Positions 1 through 7,580 of a stretch of DNA of 64,000 nt are shown here, piece by piece (the stretch's first letter is position 1; every line of letters begins with the position of its first letter). Source of the DNA: Mesorhizobium_L sp035547755. GTDB lineage: Bacteria; Pseudomonadota; Alphaproteobacteria; Rhizobiales; Rhizobiaceae. The translations under genes were made by a program, and so were the position numbers. A model generated the notes under the pieces. The model was not told the DNA's origin, made no database searches, and was given only the letters and a program-made list of their open reading frames with translations. The stretch spans positions 1 through 64,000 of the forward strand of contig DASZUG010000066.1 in the NCBI GenBank assembly GCA_035547755.1, written 5' to 3'.

Positions 1-51
1 GCTTGGGGGCTGCGCGTAAATCCGCGCAGCCACCTCTTCAATATGGCCCGA

Positions 52-1944
52 TCAGGACGAATGGCTGTCGGTCATCTGGTCGTAATTCCCGCCGACGACA
101 GTCTGGCTGAGCAGGTTCTCCATCATGTTGGCGCCCATGACGATGCTTTGGTTGAAGGCGCTCGTGTCGATGGTCGCGTCGGCATGAGCCTGCGACAGGC
201 CGTTGACATAGCTGTCATGGCCATTGTTGGACCCCCACATGCCGCCGTCGCCGCCAGCGCCGCCGGCTCCGTTCGTCACGATGCCGCCAGCACCACCGTA
301 GCCGCCGTCACCACCGTTTGCCGCGCCGCCCGTGCCGGCGCCTGCCGTGGGAACCACGATCGTGTCGCCGCCCCAGGCATAACCGCCAGCGCCGCCGGCG
401 CCGCCGATGCCTGCGCCGCTTCCGGTTCCGGTGCCTTGTCCGGCGCCGAGTCCGAGGCCAAGAGCGTCGCCGCCATCACCGGCTATGCCGCCCATGCCGC
501 CGTCGCCGGAATTGCCGCCGTGGCCCAGTCCGAGACCGAGCGAATAGGCGTCGCCGCCATCGCCCGAACTGGCGTTGCCGCTGTCGCCGCCAATACCGCG
601 GCCAAGGCCGAGGCCAGCCGCGTCGCCGCTGTCGCCGCCCGACGCGTTGCCGCTATCGCCGCCGGTTCCGGTGCCGTGGCCGGTGCCAGTACCCGAAGCG
701 TTGCCGCCATTGCCGCCGGCCGCGTTCGCGGCGTCTCCGGCAACGCCGACGCCGACGCCGATCAGGCCAAGGCCGAGACCGGCTGCATCGCCGCCATTGC
801 TTCCGGCTCCGCCGCCGTCGGCACCCTGGCCATTGCCAAGCCCGAGGCCGAGGCCGTTGCCATCACCACCGTCGCCACTGCCGGCCCCGCCACCATCGCC
901 GCTGCCTGCCGCGCCAAGGCCGAGGCCAGCCGCATCGCCGCCATTTCCGGAATGAGCGTTGCCAGCATCTCCAGCATTAGCCGTGGATGCGCCAGAGCCC
1001 GAACCAGCGCCGCCATTGCCGTTGGAATCGCCGCCATTGGCATTTCCGCCGGCTGCGCCGGCTGCGCCGGCGAGACCCAGACCAGCGCCAAAACCAAGCC
1101 CAACCCCGAGACCTGTTCCCGCGCCACCGGCCGCGCCGGCGCCGCCCGTTGTATCGCCGCCTTGGGCAGCGCCAATCGCCGAGCCGCCGATGCCGAAGCC
1201 GCCGAAATTATGGCCGTCGCCACCCGCGCCGCCATTGGCTGTCCCGGCGCCGCCGCCGGTGCCGCCGTCGCCGCCCGCGTTAATGCCGGCGCCTGCCGTC
1301 GCGGAACCACCGCTGGCGTCGCCGTTCTGCTGGAAGGTTCCGCTATTCGACAGCGAGACGCTGCCGAGCGTATCGTTGTCGCTCAGATTATTGACCTGGG
1401 CCTGTGAAATGCCGGTGTCGTTCCCCGGACCATTGAGCGAGCCGTTCAGGAAATCGTTGAACGATGCGCCGTCGCCCGGATTGTAGAAGATCTGGCCGTC
1501 GTGATTGACCAGCATCTTATCGACCTGAGCGCCGCCGTCGAGCCGTATATCGGTGACGTCGCGATTGCTCGGCGCGATCCCGGAAAGATCGAGCCCGAGA
1601 TCCACATTCACATGCGTGGTGCTGGTATTGGTGTTGGTGTTCGTATTGGTGCTGTCGTTCGTGTTGGTGCTGCTGTTGTCGGACGTGTTCCAGTTGCCGT
1701 TGCCATTCAGGTTCAGGCTGCCATTTCCGTTCAGGTTGAGGTTGCCGTTACCATTGCCATTGCCATTTCCATTGGCATTGTCATTGCTGGAATCGCTGGA
1801 CTGGTACTGACCCTGACCCTGGCCCTGCAATGCGGCTTGGAGCTGGGCTTGCGCTTCGCCCTGACCTTGGCCCTGGCCCTGATCCTGATCCTGATCCTGA
1901 CTCGGATCGAGCGGGAACAGATTTTGGGAGTCTCTGGAAGACAT
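52..1944 (-). CDS. glycine-rich low-complexity repeat protein
   Basis: A 630-residue protein of unknown function. The N-terminus has DQ and GQ dipeptide runs (about residues 16-46), then Asn-Gly and Asn-Leu runs (about 55-90) and a Thr-Asn run (about 95-107). A non-repetitive block (about 108-200) is followed by some 350 residues dominated by Gly, Ala, Asp and Asn, in which a unit like GDAAGLGLG recurs about five times. The last 45 residues are again non-repetitive (VMGANMMENLL, TVVGG). I see no signal peptide or membrane segment. A GAGAGG ribosome site lies about 8 nt before the ATG. Composition suggests an extended surface or matrix protein, by analogy with other Gly/Asn/Asp repeat proteins, but that is inference. 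The opposite strand is also open only because of GC-rich codon periodicity. Confidence 0.75.
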   Translation of the reverse strand: MSSRDSQNLFPLDPSQDQDQDQGQGQGQGEAQAQLQAALQGQGQGQYQSSDSSNDNANGNGNGNGNGNLNLNGNGSLNLNGNGNWNTSDNSSTNTNDSTNTNTNTNTSTTHVNVDLGLDLSGIAPSNRDVTDIRLDGGAQVDKMLVNHDGQIFYNPGDGASFNDFLNGSLNGPGNDTGISQAQVNNLSDNDTLGSVSLSNSGTFQQNGDASGGSATAGAGINAGGDGGTGGGAGTANGGAGGDGHNFGGFGIGGSAIGAAQGGDTTGGAGAAGGAGTGLGVGLGFGAGLGLAGAAGAAGGNANGGDSNGNGGAGSGSGASTANAGDAGNAHSGNGGDAAGLGLGAAGSGDGGGAGSGDGGDGNGLGLGLGNGQGADGGGAGSNGGDAAGLGLGLIGVGVGVAGDAANAAGGNGGNASGTGTGHGTGTGGDSGNASGGDSGDAAGLGLGRGIGGDSGNASSGDGGDAYSLGLGLGHGGNSGDGGMGGIAGDGGDALGLGLGAGQGTGTGSGAGIGGAGGAGGYAWGGDTIVVPTAGAGTGGAANGGDGGYGGAGGIVTNGAGGAGGDGGMWGSNNGHDSYVNGLSQAHADATIDTSAFNQSIVMGANMMENLLSQTVVGGNYDQMTDSHSS

Positions 1945-2474
1945 AGTCGTGACCTCTCGAAGGCCGACACGGCATGACCCCGTTCATCTCTCAGAGGGTC
2001 TCGACCACGTCGGCGGTTGCACAATGAGGGATCTGCCTGCAGTACAGGAACGCAATGCGGACACCAGAACAGGCACGTTCTGCAAGCAAAGACCCCCGAC
2101 GCTAAAGCGGCCGTATCCGCCATCCGGCGTGGCTGCGATGCCTGGCCAAACGACCGTTGGCATGGGCAAAGCTGCCGAATTGCTGCCGGAACAGGGTTGT
2201 GCCGCGTCCCGGATTTCGGGACCTTGGCAGTCTGATGGAGGGAATCGCGCGCGCCCAGCTGCCCGTTGGAATTGGTACGGGGAGTGCATCGGATGAGTGG
2301 AATCGCCCAATTGGTAGGTAATGACGAGCCGGCCCACCGGCATTTGGCCGTGCCTCTACCTCCGAGGCGGGCGGGCATCCGCCATCGGAGGAGGGGCCGG
2401 CACGATTGAATATGGTTCGCCGATTAGGCACATAAGACGTAAACGTGGCAGGCGTAGCGGCCTGGAGTTCGGCA
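1945..2474. other. intergenic region, divergent promoters presumed
   Basis: This 530-base gap lies between the divergently read glycine-rich gene and the small gene starting at 2475. No convincing gene, repeat or RNA structure was recognised. Promoters for both neighbours must lie here, but I cannot place -35/-10 elements with confidence. Confidence 0.4.
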
Positions 2475-2957
2475 ATGCAGAACTTTGAGAAGATACTGCT
2501 GTTGATCGGGCGCTTGAACTATACCTGGACCAACACCGAGAGCCTCCTCATTCACCTCATCGCGGGTTTGGCGAAGGTGGAAAAGGAAACCGCGATCGTC
2601 ATTTTCCTGACGCTCAATACGACGCGCGCGCGCATCGATCTGGTCGAGCGGCTGGCGAAAATGGCGAAAACGCCGCGGCAGTGCAGGGATGATGTGCTGC
2701 CGCTACTGGAAAGGCTCAATCAGCAGGCGAAGCTGCGCAACAAGTACAGTCACTGCATCTATTCGTTCGACGCCAAGGGAGACATCTCCCACACGCATCT
2801 GATGCGCATATTCGACGGCAAGGAGACAATAAAATACGGGAAAGTGGAGGCGCTCGACAATGAGGAGACCGGCAGGATATCCGCCTGCATTCAGGATATC
2901 GCCGCGGTCAACAAGGAAATCTGGGCGGTCATCCGCGCCAATGGCTTCCCGCAATAG
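2475..2957 (+). CDS. hypothetical protein with HEPN-like RNxxxH motif
   Basis: A 160-residue mostly helical protein that I do not recognise as a named family. The ATG at 2475 is chosen because GGAG sits about 8 nt upstream; an in-frame GTG at 2445 has no such site. Residues around 96-105 read KLRNKYSHCIY, matching the R-N-x-x-x-H pattern of HEPN-domain proteins (ribonucleases or nucleotide-binding helical bundles). There is no adjacent nucleotidyltransferase (MNT) partner, which argues against a classic HEPN/MNT toxin-antitoxin pair. The gene sits alone between the glycine-rich gene and the lacI operon. The HEPN assignment rests on one motif and the helical look of the sequence, so function is unassigned. 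Confidence 0.7.
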   Translation: MQNFEKILLLIGRLNYTWTNTESLLIHLIAGLAKVEKETAIVIFLTLNTTRARIDLVERLAKMAKTPRQCRDDVLPLLERLNQQAKLRNKYSHCIYSFDAKGDISHTHLMRIFDGKETIKYGKVEALDNEETGRISACIQDIAAVNKEIWAVIRANGFPQ

Positions 2958-3027
2958 ATCCCTTTCACAAAGCCGTGCATAAGATCAAAGTGCAAGGCGG
3001 GTTACGCCGCCTTGTTGACTCCTTGTC

Positions 3028-3057
3028 GTGCAACCGGTTACATGAAACCGGTTGCAC
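3028..3057. promoter_or_regulatory. two adjacent LacI-family operators
   Basis: A perfect 12-bp inverted repeat (GTGCAACCGGTT and its complement) is separated by 6 bp. It resolves into two abutting 14-bp palindromes, TGCAACCGGTTACA (3029-3042) and TGAAACCGGTTGCA (3043-3056). Each fits the LacI/PurR-family operator pattern with a central CG flanked by AAnCGnTT. They lie 13 bp upstream of the lacI-type gene at 3070, which fits autoregulation and control of the downstream deaminase and binding-protein genes. Confidence 0.8.
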
Positions 3058-3069
3058 GGAAGAGGTGGA

Positions 3070-4137
3070 ATGGAAGAAAAGATCGTCAGATCCGTAGATC
3101 GCGCACCGACGATCAGCGATGTCGCACAGCAGGCGAAGGTGTCCCGCGCGACCGTTTCCCGCGCGTTCGGCCAGCCGCAGCTGCTGAGCCGGGAGATGGT
3201 TGCCCATGTCCGCGCGATTGCCGAACGCCTCGGCTACGTTCCCAATCATACGGCGCGCGCGCTCTCCACGGGCAAGGCGGGCAATCTCGCCCTCCTGGTG
3301 CCCGACATCACCAATCCGTTCTTTGCATCCTTGATGCGCGGCGTGCAGGGCAGGGCGCTGGGCATCCAATACGCGACCTTCCTCGCGGATTCGGATGAGG
3401 ATCCGGCTTTGGAGGATGTCCTGATCGCGAAGCTCGCCGCGCAGGTGGATGGCTTTATCCTGGCCTCTCCGCGGCTCCCCAAGAAGACTCTTCTCCAGCA
3501 TGCCGGGCGGCGCGTCTGCGTCCTCATCAACCGCGATATCCCGAACTTCGCCCGCATCCTGGTGGACGGCGCGAAAAGCTATGAGGAGGCCGTCGAACAT
3601 CTCGCCCGCCTCGGCCATCGAACGGCCGCCTATGTTTCCGGCCCGCGACTGTCCTGGTCCAACGGCCAGCGGCTCAGGGCGGTCCTTGCGGCCGGGATGC
3701 GTCACGGTGTGAAAATCGTTCAGTTCGCCACCGACCGCCCAACATTCGAAGCCGGCGAGGCCTGTGTCGCCGGGCTGATCGAATCGGGCACGACGGCGGT
3801 GCTCGCCTATGACGATTTGCTGGCGCAGGGGATCATGGCCGGGCTGGCGCGGCACGGCCTGTCCGTGCCGGAGGATTTCAGCGTCGTGGGATGTGACGGC
3901 GTGCTGGCGACGCGTACCTATCCGCCCCTCACTTCCGTCGCGATCGACTGCCAGAGCGCCGGCGAGCAGGCCGTCGAGCTTCTTGTCGACGTCATGCGCG
4001 GCAAATCCGCGTCGGGCAGGCGGATCGTGCTTTCGAGTGACCTCGTCATCCGAGCGACGACTGCCAGACCGCGCCCGGGCGGCCGGACCTACCAAGCGCC
4101 CGCGCCAGCTTCCCCCACACGGACGAAATCGGAGTGA
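3070..4137 (+). CDS. LacI-family transcriptional regulator
   Basis: A 355-residue repressor. The N-terminal helix-turn-helix (TISDVAQQAKVSRATVSRAF, about residues 14-33) and hinge (YVPNHTARAL) are typical of LacI/GalR proteins, and a periplasmic-binding-protein-like effector domain follows (LLVPDITNPFFASL, then VVGCDGV and TSVAID near the end). It should bind the twin palindromes just upstream and respond to a sugar or sugar phosphate. The stop overlaps the next start (TGATG), so the deaminase-like gene is translationally coupled. The ATG at 3070 starts the usual short tail before the helix-turn-helix; an earlier TTG at 3052 would lie inside the operator. The effector cannot be read from the sequence. 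Confidence 0.9.
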   Translation: MEEKIVRSVDRAPTISDVAQQAKVSRATVSRAFGQPQLLSREMVAHVRAIAERLGYVPNHTARALSTGKAGNLALLVPDITNPFFASLMRGVQGRALGIQYATFLADSDEDPALEDVLIAKLAAQVDGFILASPRLPKKTLLQHAGRRVCVLINRDIPNFARILVDGAKSYEEAVEHLARLGHRTAAYVSGPRLSWSNGQRLRAVLAAGMRHGVKIVQFATDRPTFEAGEACVAGLIESGTTAVLAYDDLLAQGIMAGLARHGLSVPEDFSVVGCDGVLATRTYPPLTSVAIDCQSAGEQAVELLVDVMRGKSASGRRIVLSSDLVIRATTARPRPGGRTYQAPAPASPTRTKSE

Positions 4138-4886
4138 TGATGGTCCAGATTCATCTCGAAAAGACCAAGATCGATCTTGGACGAGCGGCAGCGCAACGCG
4201 GCGCGGAGGCGATTTCGCGGGCCATCGCCGCGCGTGGAAAGGCGAACATCGTGGTCGCCACCGGCGCGAGCCAGTTCGAGATGCTGGCGGAACTGACAGC
4301 CATGGAGATCGACTGGTCGAAGATCACGGCATTCCATCTCGACGAATACATCGGCATGCGGGATGACCATCCCGCGAGTTTTCGGCGCTATTTGCGCGAG
4401 CGGTTCGCCTCTCGCCTGCCGCGACTCAGCGCCATGCATTACATCGAGGGCGACGCGCCCGATCTCAAGGGCGAGATTTCCCGCCTCAACCGGCTGATTG
4501 CGGCGGCGCCTCTCGACGTGGTGTTCGCCGGGATCGGCGAGAATGCGCATCTGGCGTTCAACGATCCGCCTGCCGACTTCGAGACGACCGATCCCTATAT
4601 CGTCGTGACGCTCGATGCCCGCTGCCGGGCGCAGCAGTTCGGCGAAGGCTGGTTCGCGAGCCTCGACGAAGTGCCCGAGCGCGCGGTCTCGATGAGCGTG
4701 CGCCAGATCCTTTCCGCCGGCACTATCATCCTTTCCGTGCCCGACAGCCGCAAGGCGGCGGCCGTTCGCGATACGCTAGAGAGCGAAATTTCCCCTGCCG
4801 TTCCGGCGAGCATTCTGCGCCGCCACGAGGATTGCCATCTGTTTCTCGATCCCGCTTCGGCGGCGCTCCTGCGGGAGGCCCCCTGA
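4137..4886 (+). CDS. NagB-like sugar-phosphate deaminase/isomerase
   Basis: A protein of about 249 residues of the glucosamine-6-phosphate deaminase/6-phosphogluconolactonase superfamily, which acts on cytosolic hexose phosphates. Visible family motifs are HLDEYIG (the DEY active-site loop) and GIGENAHLAFNDP, equivalent to the GxGxxGHxAFNxP loop bearing the catalytic histidine. The family glycine before that histidine is alanine here, so the substrate may not be glucosamine-6-phosphate itself. Start choice is uncertain among GTG 4134, ATG 4137 and ATG 4140; CGGAG precedes all three. It lies between the lacI gene, whose stop it overlaps, and a binding-protein gene, implying an uptake and catabolism operon for an amino sugar or related compound. 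Confidence 0.85.
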   Translation: MMVQIHLEKTKIDLGRAAAQRGAEAISRAIAARGKANIVVATGASQFEMLAELTAMEIDWSKITAFHLDEYIGMRDDHPASFRRYLRERFASRLPRLSAMHYIEGDAPDLKGEISRLNRLIAAAPLDVVFAGIGENAHLAFNDPPADFETTDPYIVVTLDARCRAQQFGEGWFASLDEVPERAVSMSVRQILSAGTIILSVPDSRKAAAVRDTLESEISPAVPASILRRHEDCHLFLDPASAALLREAP

Positions 4887-4942
4887 TCCGTCGAACGGAT
4901 AGCATCGGAGAAAGCGCATCACTTCAACAGGGAGGTAAGATA

Positions 4943-6127
4943 ATGACGACAAGACGCACGGTATTGAAAGGCGCATTGGCCGCCGCGGCGACGCTCGGCG
5001 TGACGGGACAGCTAAGGGCAGCCGCGAAGACGTTTCCGAAGCCCAAGGAGCCGGTGACAATCAATGTCATCGACGTAGCCGGCGATCTGCAGATCAGCCA
5101 ACCCGCGCTCGACAAATTCGCAGAGACCCATCCGGAACTGGTTTCCCGCTTCGTCTATACCCAGGCGACGGCGCCGGAACTGGCCGGCAAGCTCCAGGCG
5201 GAACAGGCGGCGGGGCGGCTCGATATCGATTTCGTATTGACCGGCAATGACGCGCTGGCCGCCGGCATCGAACAGGGATTGTGGACGAAGATACTGCCGC
5301 AATATGCCTCCTCGTTCCCGGATTTGGAAAAACTCTACGAGCCAGGGGCTTACGAGATGCAGCAGATGGCGAGGGGGCAGGGCTTCGTCGACGACTGGAC
5401 GCCTTCGGGGCCGCTGCTCGAATACGCCCCGGACCGCGTCAAGGACGTGCCGGATTCGGCCGAGGCGCTGCTTGCCTGGGCGAAGGCGCACAAGAACAAG
5501 TTCATGTATGCGAGGCCCGCCAACTCCGGGCCGGGCCGCACTTTCGTGATGGGGCTGCCCTATCTGCTCGGCGACAAGGACCCGAAGGAGCCGGTGCATG
5601 GATGGGACAAGACCTGGGCCTATCTGAAGGAGCTTGGCCAATACATCGAATATTATCCCGCCGGCACCACTACGACGATGAAGGAACTCGGCGAGGGAAC
5701 CCGCGACATCATCGCGACGACCTGCGGCTGGGACATCAATCCCCGCTTCCTCGGCATCGTGCCGAAGGAATACAAGATCGCCACGCTGAAGGGATTCCAC
5801 TGGGTCGGTGACGCCAATTTCGTGGCTGTCCCCAAGGGCGTGGCGGACGAGAAGCTCGGCGTTCTCCTGCAACTGATCGCCTTCATCCTGGAGCCGCAAC
5901 AGCAGGCGATGATGTACGATCACGGCTACATGTATCCGGGGCCGGCGATCAGGAACGTTCCGCTCGACATGGCGCCGGCGGAAGATCAGGATTGCATCAA
6001 GCAGTTCGGACGGCCCGAATATGCCGATCTCATCGCCAACAATCCGATCGAGCCGCCTCTCGACGCCAAGCCGCTGGTCGCAATGTTCGAGAAGTGGGAC
6101 CGCGAGATCGGCGCCGCCCACCACTGA
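4943..6127 (+). CDS. Tat-exported ABC sugar-type solute-binding protein
   Basis: A 394-residue extracellular solute-binding protein (family 1-like). The N-terminus MTTRRTVLKGALAAAA is a twin-arginine-type signal, followed by a hydrophobic stretch and a likely cleavage near QLRAAA. The body has the two-lobe binding-protein pattern (VTINVIDVAG, then DIDFVLTGNDALAAGIEQG). GGAGG lies 8 nt before the ATG. It is the last gene of the lacI operon, 56 bp after the deaminase gene. No permease or ATPase gene follows: the next gene is convergent and unrelated. The transporter partners must be elsewhere or have been lost. The ligand is unknown; a phosphosugar or sugar derivative is inferred from the operon. 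Confidence 0.85.
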   Translation: MTTRRTVLKGALAAAATLGVTGQLRAAAKTFPKPKEPVTINVIDVAGDLQISQPALDKFAETHPELVSRFVYTQATAPELAGKLQAEQAAGRLDIDFVLTGNDALAAGIEQGLWTKILPQYASSFPDLEKLYEPGAYEMQQMARGQGFVDDWTPSGPLLEYAPDRVKDVPDSAEALLAWAKAHKNKFMYARPANSGPGRTFVMGLPYLLGDKDPKEPVHGWDKTWAYLKELGQYIEYYPAGTTTTMKELGEGTRDIIATTCGWDINPRFLGIVPKEYKIATLKGFHWVGDANFVAVPKGVADEKLGVLLQLIAFILEPQQQAMMYDHGYMYPGPAIRNVPLDMAPAEDQDCIKQFGRPEYADLIANNPIEPPLDAKPLVAMFEKWDREIGAAHH

Positions 6128-6157
6128 ACGCTGGCCCTACTGCATCTTAAAGCGTTC

Positions 6158-6185
6158 CCTGCCGAGGCGCCCGCACTTCGGCAGG
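6158..6185. terminator. possible bidirectional stem-loop between convergent genes
   Basis: An 8-bp perfect stem (CCTGCCGA and TCGGCAGG) with a 12-nt loop lies between the binding-protein gene and the convergent peroxidase gene. There is no T tract, so termination is a position-based guess. Confidence 0.3.
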
Positions 6186-6225
6186 CAGAGGGTTCGGCAG
6201 AACCCAAGACCGGCTCGCGGGCAGG

Positions 6226-7551
6226 CTATTTCGCTGCCGTCCAGCCGTCGGTGAGCGTATCGAGAAAGGCGACGATGGCGTCGATTTCCTTGTCGTTCAG
6301 CCTCGGCGCTTCGCCCGGCTTGCCGCCGAAAGGCGAATCCATGTTGATATTGGCGCGATAGCGGGCCGGGAGGTCGTTATAGATGGCGATGGTTCCGTCC
6401 GGCCGCTTCGGATACCAGCGGCCGGGATCGGTATCCCGCGTCGCGTAGAAGGTCACGGCTTCCTTCAGGGAGTGGAAAACGCCGTTGTGGAAGAAGACCT
6501 TACGCGTCGCGACATTGCGCAGGGTCGGCGTGCGGAACAGCCCGCAATAATCCGCGCGGCCGAGGAAATCGGTGCGGAGCGGCCCGCACAGGCCGAGATC
6601 AAAATAGGACGGGTCGGCATTGGCCGGGATTTCGGGATTTCGCGGAACCGCGAGAGCGATCAGCCCGTAATCGGTGAATTGCGGCGGTTCGCCGTCATTG
6701 GCGGGTTCGCTGAAATGACAGGCCGAGCAATTGCCCTTTTCAGGGTCTTCGAAGAGCTTCAGGCCGAGCGCTTCCTCCGGCGTCAGCGCCACTTTCCCGG
6801 CGAGATAAGCATCATATTTGCTCGAATATGGGTAAAAGGTCTGCCAGGATTGCTCATAGACTTCGAGCGCCTTGAGACCCCCGTGGAAAACGGCTTTCGG
6901 GTCTTCGACGACATCCTGCCCGTAAATCGCGGCGAGGCGAGCGCCATAGCCCGCCGCCAGCGCGCGGTGCACAACGTCTTCCGCGCTCGCATTTCCCATC
7001 TCGAAGGGGGAGAGCAGCGGAATCCGGGCCTGCCCCGACCCCCTGTCGACCCTTCCATCCCAGGTAAGGCCGCCGGTCGGGCCGTTGTCGATGCTTTCGT
7101 CGGCCTCGTCCTCGGACTCGAAATAATGTTCGGTGAACTGGGGAACGGCCTGGAGATATTTGAGCGAGGGCACGGCGCGGATGCCCGCGTCGGCCATGTC
7201 CCTGCCGCCAAGCTGCACCGAGCGCGAATTGCTCTGGGCAAAGGCGTGAGCGGGATCGTGGCAGGAGGCGCACGCCAGACGGCCGGACGCCGACAGCCTC
7301 GGATCGGAAAACAGCGCCTTGCCAAGCGCCGAGAGCGCATCCGCTCGCTGGCGCGCTTCGGCCCGCGACATCGGCTCTGCCGATGCCAAGCCGGCGGCGT
7401 AAAGGGCGGCGGCGGCCATGAGAGCAATGGCGGCCAACGAGGCGCGGGCGAGAAGCCTGCCGGCGACGCGGCCCGGCGCAGCCCGGTTGTCCCCGCGAGG
7501 TCCACAGGCTGAATTGCGTCTATTGAAAAACGCCCTCAAAGGTGGTGTCAT
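6226..7551 (-). CDS. di-haem cytochrome c peroxidase (MauG/CcpA family)
   Basis: A 441-residue periplasmic di-haem protein. An N-terminal hydrophobic segment (about 36-57) acts as export signal. Two c-type haem motifs are present, CASCH (about 94-98) and CSACH (about 275-279), each within the family context (LGKALFSDPRLSASGRLACASCH and FRTPTLRNVA). Such proteins reduce hydrogen peroxide with electrons from small cytochromes, or, in the MauG branch, carry out other oxidations. The gene stands alone, divergent from the phosphoesterase gene at 7581 with only about 30 bp between starts, so the N-terminal 30 residues may be over-extended and the true start could be an internal codon nearer the hydrophobic segment. 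Which electron donor it uses is not visible. Confidence 0.88.
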   Translation of the reverse strand: MTPPLRAFFNRRNSACGPRGDNRAAPGRVAGRLLARASLAAIALMAAAALYAAGLASAEPMSRAEARQRADALSALGKALFSDPRLSASGRLACASCHDPAHAFAQSNSRSVQLGGRDMADAGIRAVPSLKYLQAVPQFTEHYFESEDEADESIDNGPTGGLTWDGRVDRGSGQARIPLLSPFEMGNASAEDVVHRALAAGYGARLAAIYGQDVVEDPKAVFHGGLKALEVYEQSWQTFYPYSSKYDAYLAGKVALTPEEALGLKLFEDPEKGNCSACHFSEPANDGEPPQFTDYGLIALAVPRNPEIPANADPSYFDLGLCGPLRTDFLGRADYCGLFRTPTLRNVATRKVFFHNGVFHSLKEAVTFYATRDTDPGRWYPKRPDGTIAIYNDLPARYRANINMDSPFGGKPGEAPRLNDKEIDAIVAFLDTLTDGWTAAK

Positions 7552-7580
7552 CCCGTTTTCATTTCTTGGAGGAGATGGGG

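Noticed and set aside
43..1407. Long plus-strand open frame opposite the glycine-rich gene, alanine-rich
   Set aside because: It is the mirror of GC-rich Gly/Asn codons, lacks a ribosome site and resembles no protein; the minus-strand frame has a natural start, low-complexity pattern and conserved-looking ends.
2965..4095. Long minus-strand frame opposite the LacI gene
   Set aside because: Antisense openness due to codon bias; the plus strand encodes a clear LacI repressor with upstream operators.
5012..6124. Minus-strand frame opposite the solute-binding protein
   Set aside because: Arg/Ile-rich antisense artefact; no family and no ribosome site, while the plus strand encodes a recognisable binding protein.
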